In this document: piece by piece, positions 18,999 to 27,826 of the stretch
Layout of the letters: every line of letters starts with the position of its first letter
Numbering within the stretch: position 1 is the stretch's first letter
Source of the DNA: Afipia sp. Root123D2
Lineage (GTDB): Bacteria > Pseudomonadota > Alphaproteobacteria > Rhizobiales > Xanthobacteraceae
Direction of reading: 5' to 3'
DNA length: 64,000 nt
Assembly: GCF_001425835.1 (NCBI RefSeq)
Contig: NZ_LMDP01000001.1
Coordinates: 1,607,838 to 1,671,837 of the forward strand
Translations under genes and position numbers: made by a program
Notes under the pieces: model-generated
Told to the model about the DNA's origin: nothing
Database searches by the model: none
What the model saw: only the letters and a program-made list of their open reading frames with translations

Positions 18999-19045
18999 CC
19001 ACCATATTTAGTGTTTGATTCAGGTTTTAGCACTAACCCTTGACG
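18999..19045. promoter_or_regulatory. Tandem NrdR-box-like operator upstream of nrdJ
   Basis: Box 1 (18999-19014, CCACCATATTTAGTGT) matches the published NrdR consensus acaCwAtATaTwGtgt at 13 of 16 positions. Box 2 (19030-19045, GCACTAACCCTTGACG) keeps the CwA...TwG core. The two starts are 31 bp apart, about three helical turns, which is the usual spacing of NrdR site pairs. NrdR is the ATP/dATP-sensing repressor of ribonucleotide reductase genes. The assignment is by eye; box 2 is weaker. Confidence 0.55.
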
Positions 19046-19402
19046 GGCCAGCCGGAGTCGGCCTAGCTTTGGATTGTTCGGCGCGGGTGTTTTCAGTCTC
19101 GCCGGACCACTCCTGAAAGGGTCGACAGACACCTCCGTCAAGCCGGTTGAGGCTACGGACTGAGGATTTGTCTGCGCGCTTTTGACTGCCGGGCAGCAAG
19201 CCCGAAAGACAAACCACGGCTTCATAACGTGGTCGGGAAACAGGTGTTTTGGGGCGTTCGAGCATCGGGGTCTGGGGACCCCGCCTTGCTCACCAGAGAT
19301 GAACAGGCCGGACACCGGCCGAACTGCGGCCGAATGGGTCGCAAAATTGGAATCGCCGGCCTACCTATTGATGGGCGCCGGACAACGTGACGGGGCAATA
19401 CG
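19046..19402 (+). promoter_or_regulatory. nrdJ leader with two hairpins, no gene
   Basis: This stretch between the operator-like sites and the nrdJ start has no supported gene. Two stable hairpins are visible: GGGGTC/GACCCC (19267-19272 with 19277-19282) and GGCCGG/CCGGCC (19306-19311 with 19315-19320). I looked for a cobalamin riboswitch, which would suit a B12-dependent enzyme, and did not find its conserved core. Confidence 0.4.
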
Positions 19403-22400
19403 ATGCGAATTGAACGCCGCTACACCAATGACGGTCAGTCTCCCTACGCCGGGATCGAGTTCAGGCTGACCACCAGTGAGATTCGCAACCCCGACGGCTC
19501 GGTGGTGTTCCGCCTTGAGAACGTCGAGGTGCCGGAGGCCTGGTCGCAGGTCGCCTCCGACGTGCTCGCCCAGAAGTACTTCCGCAAGGCCGGCGTCGCC
19601 AAGGTCCTGAAGAAGGTCGAGGAAGAAACCGTCCCGTCGTGGCTGTGGCGCTCGGTGCCGGACGAGGCTGCGATGGCCGCTCTACCCGAGGCCGAACGCT
19701 TTGGCGGCGAGCACTCCTCCAAGCAGGTGTTCGATCGCCTCGCCGGCTGCTGGACCTATTGGGGCTGGAAAGGCGGCTACTTCACCTCCGAGAACGATGC
19801 CCGCGCCTTCTACGACGAACTGTGCTTCATGCTCGCCAAGCAGATGGTCGCGCCGAACTCGCCGCAATGGTTCAATACCGGCCTGCACTGGGCCTATGGC
19901 GTCGACGGACCCGGCCAGGGCCACTTCTATGTCGACTGGAAGACCGGCAAGCTGACCAAATCCAAATCGGCCTACGAGCACCCGCAGCCGCACGCCTGCT
20001 TCATCCAGGGCATCGAGGACGACCTCGTCAACGAGGGCGGCATCATGGATCTGTGGGTGCGCGAGGCGCGCCTGTTCAAATACGGCTCCGGCACCGGCTC
20101 GAACTTTTCCCGCCTGCGCGGCGAAGGCGAGCGCCTGTCCGGTGGCGGCCGCTCGTCCGGCCTGATGAGCTTCCTCAAGATCGGCGACCGCGCCGCCGGC
20201 GCGATCAAGTCCGGCGGCACCACCCGCCGCGCCGCCAAGATGGTGGTGGTCGACGTCGACCATCCGGACATCGAGACCTATATCGACTGGAAGGTGAAGG
20301 AGGAGCAGAAGGTCGCGGCCCTCGTCACCGGCTCCAAGATCAACCAGAAGCACCTCAAGGCCGTCCTCAAAGCCTGCGTGAACTGCGAAGGCTCTGGCGA
20401 CGACTGCTTCGACCCCGAGAAAAACCCGGCCCTGCGCCGCGAGATCAAGCTCGCCCGCCGCGCGCTGGTGAACGACAACGTCATCAAGCGCGTGATCCAG
20501 TTCGCCAAACAGGGCTACACCGATATCGCGTTCGACACCTACGACACCGATTGGGATTCCGAGGCCTATCTCACCGTCTCCGGCCAGAACTCCAACAACT
20601 CGGTGTCGCTGAAGGATGACTTCCTGCGCGCGGTTGAGACCGACGGCGACTGGAATCTGGTCGGCCGCACCACCAAGAAGGTGATGAAGACGCTGAAGGC
20701 CCGCGATCTGTGGGAAAAGATCGGCTATGCCGCCTGGGCCAGCGCCGATCCCGGCCTGCACTACAACACCACGATGAACGACTGGCACACCTGCAAGGCA
20801 TCCGGCGACATCCGCGCATCGAACCCGTGCTCGGAATACATGTTCCTCGACGACACGGCGTGCAACCTCGCCTCCGCCAACCTGCTGACGTTCTACGACA
20901 CCGCGACCCGCCGCTTCGACGCCGATGCCTATGAGCATCTCTGCCGTCTGTGGACCGTCGTGCTCGAAATCTCGGTCATGATGGCGCAGTTCCCGTCGAA
21001 GGCGATCGCCGAACTGTCCTACGAGTTCCGCACCCTCGGCCTCGGCTACGCCAACATCGGCGGCCTGCTGATGACCATGGGTCTGTCTTACGACTCCAAG
21101 GAAGGCCGCGCGCTGTGCGGCGCGCTGACCGCGATCATGACCGGTACAGCGTACGCTACCTCCGCCGAAATGGCGAAGGAGCTTGGCACGTTCCCCGGCC
21201 ACAAGAAGAACGCCCAGCACATGCTGCGCGTGATCCGCAATCATCGCCGCGCCGCCCATGGCCACTCCAACGGCTATGAAGCGCTCGCCGTCAATCCGGT
21301 GCCGCTCGATCATGCAAGCTGCCCGCAGGCCGACCTCGTCACCCATGCCAAGGCGGCGTGGGATAAGGCGCTGGCCGATGGCGAACAGTACGGCTACCGC
21401 AACGCCCAGACCACGGTGGTGGCGCCGACCGGCACCATCGGCCTCGTCATGGATTGCGACACCACGGGCATCGAGCCGGACTTCGCGCTGGTGAAATTCA
21501 AGAAGCTCGCCGGCGGCGGCTACTGGAAGATCATCAACCGCGCCGTGCCGGAAGCGCTGCGCGCGCTCGGCTATCGCGAAAGCGAGATCGCCGAGATCGA
21601 AGCCTATGCGGTGGGCCACGGCTCGCTGTCCAACGCGCCGGGCATCAACGCCTCGACCCTCAAGGCAAAGGGCTTTACCGATGAAGCGCTCGCCAAGGTC
21701 GAAAAGGCGCTGCCGACCGCGTTCGACATCAAGTTCGCCTTCAACAAGTGGACTTTCGGCGAGGACTTCCTCCGCGACACGCTGAACATCGACGCCGAGG
21801 CGATCGCCGCCCCCGGCTTCGACCTGCTCGCGGCGCTGGGCTTCACCAAACGCGAGATCGAGGCCGCCAACATCCACATCTGCGGTGCGATGACCGTTGA
21901 AGGCGCACCGCATCTGAAGGCCGAGCACTACAACGTGTTCGACTGCGCCAACCCCTGCGGCAAGATCGGCAAGCGCTACCTGTCGGTCGAAAGCCACATC
22001 CGCATGATGGCGGCGTCGCAGCCCTTCATCTCGGGCGCGATTTCCAAGACCATCAACATGCCGAACGACGCCACGGTGGAGGATTGCAAATCCGCCTATC
22101 TTCTTTCGTGGAAGCTCGCGCTCAAGGCCAACGCGCTCTACCGCGACGGCTCCAAGCTGTCGCAGCCGCTGAACTCGCAGCTCATCGCCGATGACGACGA
22201 GGAAGACGACGCCATCGAGGCGTTCTACGACAAGCCGATGGCGGCACGCACCGCCCAGGTCTCCGAGAAGATCGTCGAGAAACTCGTCGAGCGCATCGTC
22301 GTCATGCGCGAGCGCGAGCGGATGCCGGATCGCCGCAAGGGCTATACCCAGAAGGCGACGGTCGGCGGTCACAAGGTCTACGTCCGCACCGGCGAATACG

Positions 22401-23164
22401 ATGACGGCCGCCTCGGCGAGATCTTCATCGACATGCACAAGGAAGGTGCGGCGCTGCGCTCTTTCATCAACAACTTCGCCATCGCGGTATCGCTGGGTCT
22501 CCAGTACGGCGTGCCGCTGGAAGAGTATGTCGACGCTTTCACCTTCACCCGCTTCGAACCTGCGGGCCCGGTGCAGGGCAACGACTCGATCAAGTTCGCG
22601 ACCTCGATCCTCGACTACGTGTTCCGCGAACTCGCGGTCAGCTACATGTCGCGCTTCGACCTCGCCCACGTCGACCCGACCGAGTCGAACTTCGACGCGC
22701 TCGGCAAGGGCGTCGCGGAAGGCCGCTCGCCCGACGTCTCGCCTTCGTCCAGGTATGTCTCGAAGGGCCTGACCCGTTCGCGCACCGACAAGCTCGTCGT
22801 CATGCAGGGTGGCGCCGACGCGGTCACTTCGGGCAACGTCACCGCGATTGGCTCAGCCGGTGCGATCGCACGGCACGGCGACGTGACCGAAGGCGCAACC
22901 GCGCTGAAGACCGCCGAGCCGGAGCGCGATCTCTCGCCGACCGAAAAGCTCGAAACTCAAGCGCTACAAGGTCAGAATTGGAGCAAGTCGGGATCGGCCG
23001 CCGCAACAGCCCCCGCTGCGCCAAGCAAGGCCGAACGCCGCGCCGAAGCGAAGGCCCGCGGCTACGAAGGCGACATGTGCACCGAATGCTCGAACTTTAC
23101 ACTGGTGCGCAACGGCACCTGCATGAAGTGCGACACGTGTGGAAGCACGACGGGGTGTTCGTGA
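19403..23164 (+). CDS. nrdJ: Adenosylcobalamin-dependent ribonucleotide reductase (class II)
   Basis: A 1253-residue class II reductase that makes deoxyribonucleotides from ribonucleotides with adenosylcobalamin as radical source, independent of oxygen. The N-terminal residues [20 protein letters not shown] match the long alphaproteobacterial NrdJ type. The active-site NPCSE motif lies in [19 protein letters not shown]. The HCys pair for re-reduction is in the C-terminal Cys-rich tail ([22 protein letters not shown]), which also resembles a zinc ribbon. Coding is uninterrupted. The insertion of a Tn7-like element begins 35 nt after its stop and separates the gene from its original terminator. 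Confidence 0.97.
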   Translation: MRIERRYTNDGQSPYAGIEFRLTTSEIRNPDGSVVFRLENVEVPEAWSQVASDVLAQKYFRKAGVAKVLKKVEEETVPSWLWRSVPDEAAMAALPEAERFGGEHSSKQVFDRLAGCWTYWGWKGGYFTSENDARAFYDELCFMLAKQMVAPNSPQWFNTGLHWAYGVDGPGQGHFYVDWKTGKLTKSKSAYEHPQPHACFIQGIEDDLVNEGGIMDLWVREARLFKYGSGTGSNFSRLRGEGERLSGGGRSSGLMSFLKIGDRAAGAIKSGGTTRRAAKMVVVDVDHPDIETYIDWKVKEEQKVAALVTGSKINQKHLKAVLKACVNCEGSGDDCFDPEKNPALRREIKLARRALVNDNVIKRVIQFAKQGYTDIAFDTYDTDWDSEAYLTVSGQNSNNSVSLKDDFLRAVETDGDWNLVGRTTKKVMKTLKARDLWEKIGYAAWASADPGLHYNTTMNDWHTCKASGDIRASNPCSEYMFLDDTACNLASANLLTFYDTATRRFDADAYEHLCRLWTVVLEISVMMAQFPSKAIAELSYEFRTLGLGYANIGGLLMTMGLSYDSKEGRALCGALTAIMTGTAYATSAEMAKELGTFPGHKKNAQHMLRVIRNHRRAAHGHSNGYEALAVNPVPLDHASCPQADLVTHAKAAWDKALADGEQYGYRNAQTTVVAPTGTIGLVMDCDTTGIEPDFALVKFKKLAGGGYWKIINRAVPEALRALGYRESEIAEIEAYAVGHGSLSNAPGINASTLKAKGFTDEALAKVEKALPTAFDIKFAFNKWTFGEDFLRDTLNIDAEAIAAPGFDLLAALGFTKREIEAANIHICGAMTVEGAPHLKAEHYNVFDCANPCGKIGKRYLSVESHIRMMAASQPFISGAISKTINMPNDATVEDCKSAYLLSWKLALKANALYRDGSKLSQPLNSQLIADDDEEDDAIEAFYDKPMAARTAQVSEKIVEKLVERIVVMRERERMPDRRKGYTQKATVGGHKVYVRTGEYDDGRLGEIFIDMHKEGAALRSFINNFAIAVSLGLQYGVPLEEYVDAFTFTRFEPAGPVQGNDSIKFATSILDYVFRELAVSYMSRFDLAHVDPTESNFDALGKGVAEGRSPDVSPSSRYVSKGLTRSRTDKLVVMQGGADAVTSGNVTAIGSAGAIARHGDVTEGATALKTAEPERDLSPTEKLETQALQGQNWSKSGSAAATAPAAPSKAERRAEAKARGYEGDMCTECSNFTLVRNGTCMKCDTCGSTTGCS

Positions 23165-23194
23165 CATCTAACGAATTAGCCAAAAGAAACTCCA

Positions 23195-23199
23195 AAGGG
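23195..23199. repeat. Left target-site duplication (AAGGG)
   Basis: AAGGG directly precedes the left transposon end TGCAGC at 23200 and recurs directly after the right end at 38504-38508. Five-base duplications are characteristic of Tn7/Tn5053-type DDE transposition. Confidence 0.9.
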
Positions 23200-23264
23200 T
23201 GCAGCGACGGGCAAAGTACGTCCTCTACAAGTACGTCCCCTAATCGGGGCAAAGTAGGTCCCCT
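23200..23264. repeat. Left (nrdJ-proximal) transposon end with three TnsB-site-like repeats
   Basis: After the terminal TGCAGCGACGGGCA come three copies of a GCAAAGTACGTCCCCT-type motif at 23211-23226, 23228-23241 and 23249-23264. Their dense packing resembles the right end of Tn7, which is also the end nearest its target gene. TnsB binding is inferred from analogy. Confidence 0.85.
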
Positions 23265-23265
23265 A

Positions 23266-23328
23266 CTCGGCGCCGCCGGCGCCGAGCGTGACTAATAGGT
23301 TCGCGGCGGGCTTCGGCTTCGCCGCGAA
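23266..23328. other. Two GC-rich hairpins between transposon end and CBASS operon
   Basis: CTCGGCGCC/GGCGCCGAG (23266-23274 with 23278-23286) and TTCGCGGCG/CGCCGCGAA (23300-23308 with 23320-23328) are adjacent 9-bp stems. Neither has a T run, so they do not look like efficient intrinsic terminators for transcription arriving from nrdJ. Confidence 0.5.
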
Positions 23329-23371
23329 ATGCCTAACCGAACGAATCGTGAATCAACTCTGAGACGTAACG

Positions 23372-24526
23372 GTGAATAGCGTGGTTGTAGAAGCTGGAAG
23401 GAACGGACCTGAAGTTACGGCCGACGTCAGGCCCTACAGGGTGCTGAGCCTCGACGGCGGCGGTATGCGGGGGATTTACACCGCGGCGTTCCTAGACCGA
23501 CTCGTTACGCAATTCGCCCGCACACGCGGCGAGGATTGCCTCGATCTCGGCAAGGGGTTCGATCTCATTACCGGGACCAGCACCGGTGCAATCGTCGCCA
23601 GCGCGCTCGCAGTCGGCCGGCCGATGAGCGAGATCGTCAAGCTCTATCGGGATCACGGCCGCGAAATCTTTCCGCACCGGATCAAGGGCACGTTCAGCGC
23701 TATCTGGCGCATGTTCGTCGGAGGCCGGTACGTGCGGAAAGGGGACGCCGTGCTCCGTGACGCCCTGACCAAGGTGCTCGAAGCCACAACAATGGTCGAT
23801 GTCTTCACGAAGCGCGGCATCTCTTTATCGATTCCCGCGGTCGCGATGAGCAGCCATCGGTCCTGGGTGTTCAAAAAGACGCCGGCGAGCGGCGTTCGCG
23901 ACGACCTATACCCCCTGGTCGACGTGTGCATGGCTTCAAGCGCTGCTCCGATTTTCCGCTCGCTTGCGGCAGTGGAAGATCCCAACGGCGATCATGGCGT
24001 CACCCAGGTTTTCGCCGATGGGGGCTTGTGGGCGAACAATCCCATCATGGTCGGATTGGTCGACGCCTTGGCCTGCGCCCCGAGGGATGCACCGATCGAA
24101 ATATTTTCCCTCGGCACCTGCTCTCGTCCGGAAGGCGAATTGATCAAGCCATCAAAGGTGCATCGCTCGATTCTGGGCTGGAGGATGGGCGCCGAAGCTG
24201 CCGGCCTTAGCATCACGGCCCAGGAGTTTGCGTTCGACAACATGGCCCGCTTCCTCGGCAACAAGTTCACAGAGTTGGGTCGGCCTGTCCGGAGGTTGCG
24301 TTTCCCCAACAAAGACGTACCGGCACAGATGATGAAGTTTCTTGCTCTCGACGACGCCCGCCCGGTGGCAATCGACCGCCTGATTCAGCAGGCCAGCAAC
24401 GACGCAGATCTCGCGAAGAGCGCCTGCGATGACCCGAACAATCCGGAAGGACAGATGGTGAAGGCCCTGATGATGGGTCTTCCCGCGATGCCGAAGACCG
24501 GCGTGAAGATGGAGGAACTGACGTGA
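23372..24526 (+). CDS. capV: CBASS effector: patatin-like phospholipase (CapV type)
   Basis: A 384-residue patatin-fold lipase. The oxyanion hole is GGGMRG (29-34), the nucleophile is Ser70 in GTSTG, and the catalytic Asp is D216 in FADGGLWANNP, giving a complete Ser-Asp dyad. In CBASS, CapV is switched on by a cyclic dinucleotide (cGAMP in Vibrio cholerae El Tor) and degrades the inner membrane of infected cells. The immediately following gene encodes the nucleotide cyclase, with a GTGA overlap, so the assignment as CBASS effector rather than a housekeeping patatin is secure from context. The start is GTG 23372; no better start lies upstream within the transposon end. Confidence 0.92.
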   Translation: MNSVVVEAGRNGPEVTADVRPYRVLSLDGGGMRGIYTAAFLDRLVTQFARTRGEDCLDLGKGFDLITGTSTGAIVASALAVGRPMSEIVKLYRDHGREIFPHRIKGTFSAIWRMFVGGRYVRKGDAVLRDALTKVLEATTMVDVFTKRGISLSIPAVAMSSHRSWVFKKTPASGVRDDLYPLVDVCMASSAAPIFRSLAAVEDPNGDHGVTQVFADGGLWANNPIMVGLVDALACAPRDAPIEIFSLGTCSRPEGELIKPSKVHRSILGWRMGAEAAGLSITAQEFAFDNMARFLGNKFTELGRPVRRLRFPNKDVPAQMMKFLALDDARPVAIDRLIQQASNDADLAKSACDDPNNPEGQMVKALMMGLPAMPKTGVKMEELT

Positions 24527-25572
24527 AAGACTGCAACGAACAGGTGAAGGGGTTTGAGCGGACCGAAGTCCGCATGTCAGACGACGGCCGCGCCGACATC
24601 TACGCGAAGGCGAAAACCAATCGGCGCCGGCTCAAAAGCGGCCTGGAGCGCGACGGCAATCCGAAGGCCATCGGTCAGCGAACACAGGGATCCTACGCGA
24701 TGCGGACCATGATCCAGAGCGACCGCGGCGATTACGACGTGGACGACGGCGTCTACTTCACGCGCGAAAGCCTGCAGAACGACAAGGGCGAAGACAAGTC
24801 CGCGCAAAATGCGAGGAAGATGGTGTGTGCCGGCCTGCAGGATGACCGCTTCGCCGATCAGCCCGACGTGCGGAGCAACTGCGTCCGCGTCTACTACAAG
24901 AACGAGGGCTACCACGTCGACGTTCCCGTTTATCGTGAGATTCGCACCAAAAACCTCTTCACTGGAGAGGAAACGAAATCATATGAGATTGCTGCCGGCG
25001 ACGACTGGCGAAAGAGCGATCCTCTCGCCAACACCGCCTGGTTCAAGAATGAGAACAAGACCAAGTCGCCCGATGCTACGATCAACGGCAACGACGGCCA
25101 GTTTGTAAGAGTCGTCCGCCTCGTCAAGGACTTCGCCCGCAGCCGCTCCGGCTGGTCCGACAAGATCTCGAGCGGATTCGTCATCTCGAAGCTCGTGTCC
25201 GACAATTTCGTGCGATCCGACGATCGCGATGACTACGCGTTCCGACACACGCTGAAAGCCATCAGCGCCAAGCTGTCATGGAGCGATGCCGTCAAGCATC
25301 CGGTGCTGGAAGAAAACATCGCAGAAGCAGGCGACGAAAAGACAAAGTTTCTGAAAGAGAAGATCGACGAAAACCTAGAGCATCTCGACGTCCTGGACGG
25401 CTACTGGTGCACGCACGAAGAAGCGATGCAGGCGTGGGACGCAGTGTTCAACACCGATTGGTTCTCCAAGCAGCCCGATCCTTCGAAGAAATCCAAGATC
25501 GAAAAGGCCAGCGGCCCCGCCGTAATCAAGCAGGGCGAGACCCGTTACGCGAAGGAGAACCGGTACGCGTGA
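24523..25572 (+). CDS. CD-NTase cyclic-nucleotide synthase (DncV-like)
   Basis: A 349-residue nucleotidyltransferase. The polymerase-beta-like signature is present: G56-S57 in TQGSYAMRT, the metal-binding pair D72 and D74 in DYDVDDGVYF, and the third Asp D133 in YHVDVPVYRE. The DxDDG form matches DncV, which makes 3',3'-cGAMP; the exact product here is not known. Such enzymes sense phage infection and make the messenger that activates the effector. The C-terminus ends in Ala, a small residue, consistent with being the substrate of the Cap2 conjugation step. GTG start; GTGA overlaps with the genes on both sides. Confidence 0.93.
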   Translation: MKDCNEQVKGFERTEVRMSDDGRADIYAKAKTNRRRLKSGLERDGNPKAIGQRTQGSYAMRTMIQSDRGDYDVDDGVYFTRESLQNDKGEDKSAQNARKMVCAGLQDDRFADQPDVRSNCVRVYYKNEGYHVDVPVYREIRTKNLFTGEETKSYEIAAGDDWRKSDPLANTAWFKNENKTKSPDATINGNDGQFVRVVRLVKDFARSRSGWSDKISSGFVISKLVSDNFVRSDDRDDYAFRHTLKAISAKLSWSDAVKHPVLEENIAEAGDEKTKFLKEKIDENLEHLDVLDGYWCTHEEAMQAWDAVFNTDWFSKQPDPSKKSKIEKASGPAVIKQGETRYAKENRYA

Positions 25573-27296
25573 GCCTGCCGCTTGAAGCCGCGCCATCGGA
25601 CGCGCCCGAAGAATTGGATCCGGACGCCTGGTTCGGCGGGCTCGGCGACGACTTTCTCGGCCGTGTTCCGGCAGCGTTGCTACGCGCCGGCATGGTCGAC
25701 GGTTGGCGGTTGCGCTGGGGCGGGCGGGAGCTCGAGGTTCAGGTCGACGAGGACTTTCCCTTCGCCGCCGCGCGCGTCTACCTTGTCGGTTATGAGCGCG
25801 GTCAGGCACAGCCTCACATAGAGAGGAATGGCAAGCTGTGCCTGGGTTCAAATGGAGTACCTGGCAATCGCGTCCGAACCATACAGACAGCGCTCGCCGA
25901 AGCTTTCCAGCTCCTCGCTGATAACGATACCAGGGAGCACGATGACGACTTCCGTGAGGATTTCGGCCTCTACTGGCTGAACTGGGCAGATAGGTCCGAT
26001 CTGCGCGTTGAAATCCTGCCCGGCCCCGAGGGTGCCCGAAAATCGATCCTCGGCCGCGCAGCGCTGGCCGGGAAAAGGGTGCTCGTTTTTCCAGGCAAGA
26101 ACGACGCGACGAGGATCTGCACGAATCTGACCGGGTCCGCGTCTAAATGGCTCAAGGAAACGCCGGTCATCTCGATCGATCCGCTTCCCGCCCCCGATCG
26201 CTATCCAGAAACCGCAGACGAACTCTGGGCGCTCGTCGAAGCTCGATCGCAGAGCGGCACCGACTTGCTGAAGCGCCTGATGGCCAACGCTCCGAAGGAG
26301 GCGTTTGTGGTCCTCGCAGGCAAGGCACCCTCCGGCCGCGAACATTACGCCGCCACGTACCTTCGCCGCCCCCTTGATCACTCGGGGAAGCCGCTCAAGC
26401 GGAAGACCATGCGCAGGGGCACTGAAAAGTCGGAAGATTCGACCAGAAGTCTCTTCGGCCGATTCAAACTCCAGCGGATTGCCACACAGCGATTGGATTC
26501 GTCCGCCTCCCGCCTCCCCGACGGGGTGCAACGGCAGGTGGCCGCCGCCAGAATCATCGTGGTCGGCTGCGGCGCATTGGGATCCGGCGTCGCCAAGATG
26601 CTGGCGAAGACCGGCGTCGAACATCTGCGTCTCATCGACCCCGAGCTCATGGGCTGGGAGAATATCCGCAGGCACGAACTTGGAGGCGGTGCAGTCGGTC
26701 ATGGAAAAGCTATGGCCCTGGCACATTCGATCCGCTCCGACCTGCCGATGATCAGCTTTGTTGAAGGCTACGCAATGACGTTTGCTGCCTTCGCGCGACA
26801 ACATCCCGGCCTGCTAAAACAGGCAGATCTGGTTGTCAGTTGCACGGGCAATTGGACCGCTGACGCATCGGTTGAATTTGCCTTAGCGCAGCCAGGTCAC
26901 AAGGCGTCGGCGATATACGGTTGGATGGAGGCCCATGCGCTCGCCTCGCATGCCGTGCTCATCGGCAACACGGGTCCAAGATTGGCCGACGGCTTCGACG
27001 AGAACGGAGCATTCCGGCTGCCGGTCGTCGCCGGCGGAAAAGCCCCTCCGCCAGAATGCGGCGGCGCGACGACGACGTTCGGCGCCATCGAACTTTCACA
27101 CGCCCAAGCCCTCGTCGCCAGGCTCGCAATGGACGCCATGCGCGAACACGAAACGGCGCCGGCGTGGCACACACGGATCGCAGACACCGACGCCTTCGAG
27201 GAAGCCGAAGCGGCGGTAACCTCCGGCTGGGCGGCAGCTCGGGGACAGCCGGGAAACACTGGCGGCCTATTCATCGCCGAATGGCCGTTTCCATGA
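25569..27296 (+). CDS. cap2: CBASS Cap2: E2-E1 ubiquitin-transfer-like fusion
   Basis: A 575-residue protein with an N-terminal E2-like domain and a C-terminal ThiF/E1-like domain. The likely E2 catalytic cysteine is C91 in NGKLCLGSNG. The E1 adenylation domain has the nucleotide loop GCGALGS (333-339) and LIDPELMGWENIRRH. The likely E1 cysteine is C497 in PPECGGATTTFG. In characterised type II CBASS, Cap2 attaches the C-terminus of the CD-NTase to target molecules and thereby primes signalling. The GTG at 25569 overlaps the CD-NTase stop; a much longer open frame upstream lies inside the CD-NTase gene and is not used. Confidence 0.93.
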   Translation: MSLPLEAAPSDAPEELDPDAWFGGLGDDFLGRVPAALLRAGMVDGWRLRWGGRELEVQVDEDFPFAAARVYLVGYERGQAQPHIERNGKLCLGSNGVPGNRVRTIQTALAEAFQLLADNDTREHDDDFREDFGLYWLNWADRSDLRVEILPGPEGARKSILGRAALAGKRVLVFPGKNDATRICTNLTGSASKWLKETPVISIDPLPAPDRYPETADELWALVEARSQSGTDLLKRLMANAPKEAFVVLAGKAPSGREHYAATYLRRPLDHSGKPLKRKTMRRGTEKSEDSTRSLFGRFKLQRIATQRLDSSASRLPDGVQRQVAAARIIVVGCGALGSGVAKMLAKTGVEHLRLIDPELMGWENIRRHELGGGAVGHGKAMALAHSIRSDLPMISFVEGYAMTFAAFARQHPGLLKQADLVVSCTGNWTADASVEFALAQPGHKASAIYGWMEAHALASHAVLIGNTGPRLADGFDENGAFRLPVVAGGKAPPPECGGATTTFGAIELSHAQALVARLAMDAMREHETAPAWHTRIADTDAFEEAEAAVTSGWAAARGQPGNTGGLFIAEWPFP

Positions 27297-27817
27297 TCGA
27301 GCCGCAACTGACGTTTAGTGTTGGGCGGATCGCGGTCCAAGTCGCAAAAGAGGCGCTTGCGACCTTCGCTGCCAATCGACAATTGCGGTTCTACCAGCGC
27401 GAAGCAGGCGGACAACTTTTCGCACGCGTTCGCGGAAACGACTGGGAAATCGTCACGGCGACGGGACCCCGGTCGCGCGACCGCCGCGGCCGTTTTTCGT
27501 TCTGGCCACATCGTGCGTCCGAACAGAAGGAAATTTTCGAGCACCACGCATTGGGACTCGACTACGTCGGCGACTGGCATACCCATCCAGAAGACGCACC
27601 GAAGCCGTCTTCCGACGATCTGACCAGTATTGGCGAGATAGTCCGGAGATCGACCCATCACCTACCAGGGTTTCTCCTGCTAATCGTGGGCCGGAAACCT
27701 CTTCCCGAAGGACTTTGGGCCTCATTTCACTCGACCGGGGGCAAATCGAGTTCTGCCGTTTTCAACCCACCTCGATGCTCCGATGTGGAAGCCACCTCAC
27801 CGGCACAGAAAGTCTAG
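27293..27817 (+). CDS. cap3: CBASS Cap3: JAMM/MPN isopeptidase
   Basis: A 174-residue JAB1/MPN metalloprotease. The catalytic Glu is E37 (REAGGQLF) and the zinc site is H96, H98 and D109 in GDWHTHPEDAPKPSSDD, exactly the JAMM spacing (HxH, ten residues, D). Cap3 removes CD-NTase conjugates made by Cap2 and so tunes the system. The ATG at 27293 overlaps the Cap2 stop by ATGA. The next gene starts 9 nt after this one behind a GGAGGG-type ribosome site, so the operon continues beyond the usual four genes. Confidence 0.93.
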   Translation: MIEPQLTFSVGRIAVQVAKEALATFAANRQLRFYQREAGGQLFARVRGNDWEIVTATGPRSRDRRGRFSFWPHRASEQKEIFEHHALGLDYVGDWHTHPEDAPKPSSDDLTSIGEIVRRSTHHLPGFLLLIVGRKPLPEGLWASFHSTGGKSSSAVFNPPRCSDVEATSPAQKV

Positions 27818-27826
27818 GAGGGAACG

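Noticed and set aside
19046..19402. Possible cobalamin riboswitch before the B12-dependent nrdJ
   Set aside because: The conserved core and B12 box could not be found; only ordinary hairpins are present.
19682..22669. 995-codon open frame antisense to nrdJ
   Set aside because: It mirrors nrdJ codon bias in GC-rich DNA, has low-complexity composition and no recognisable domain; nrdJ on the other strand is certain.
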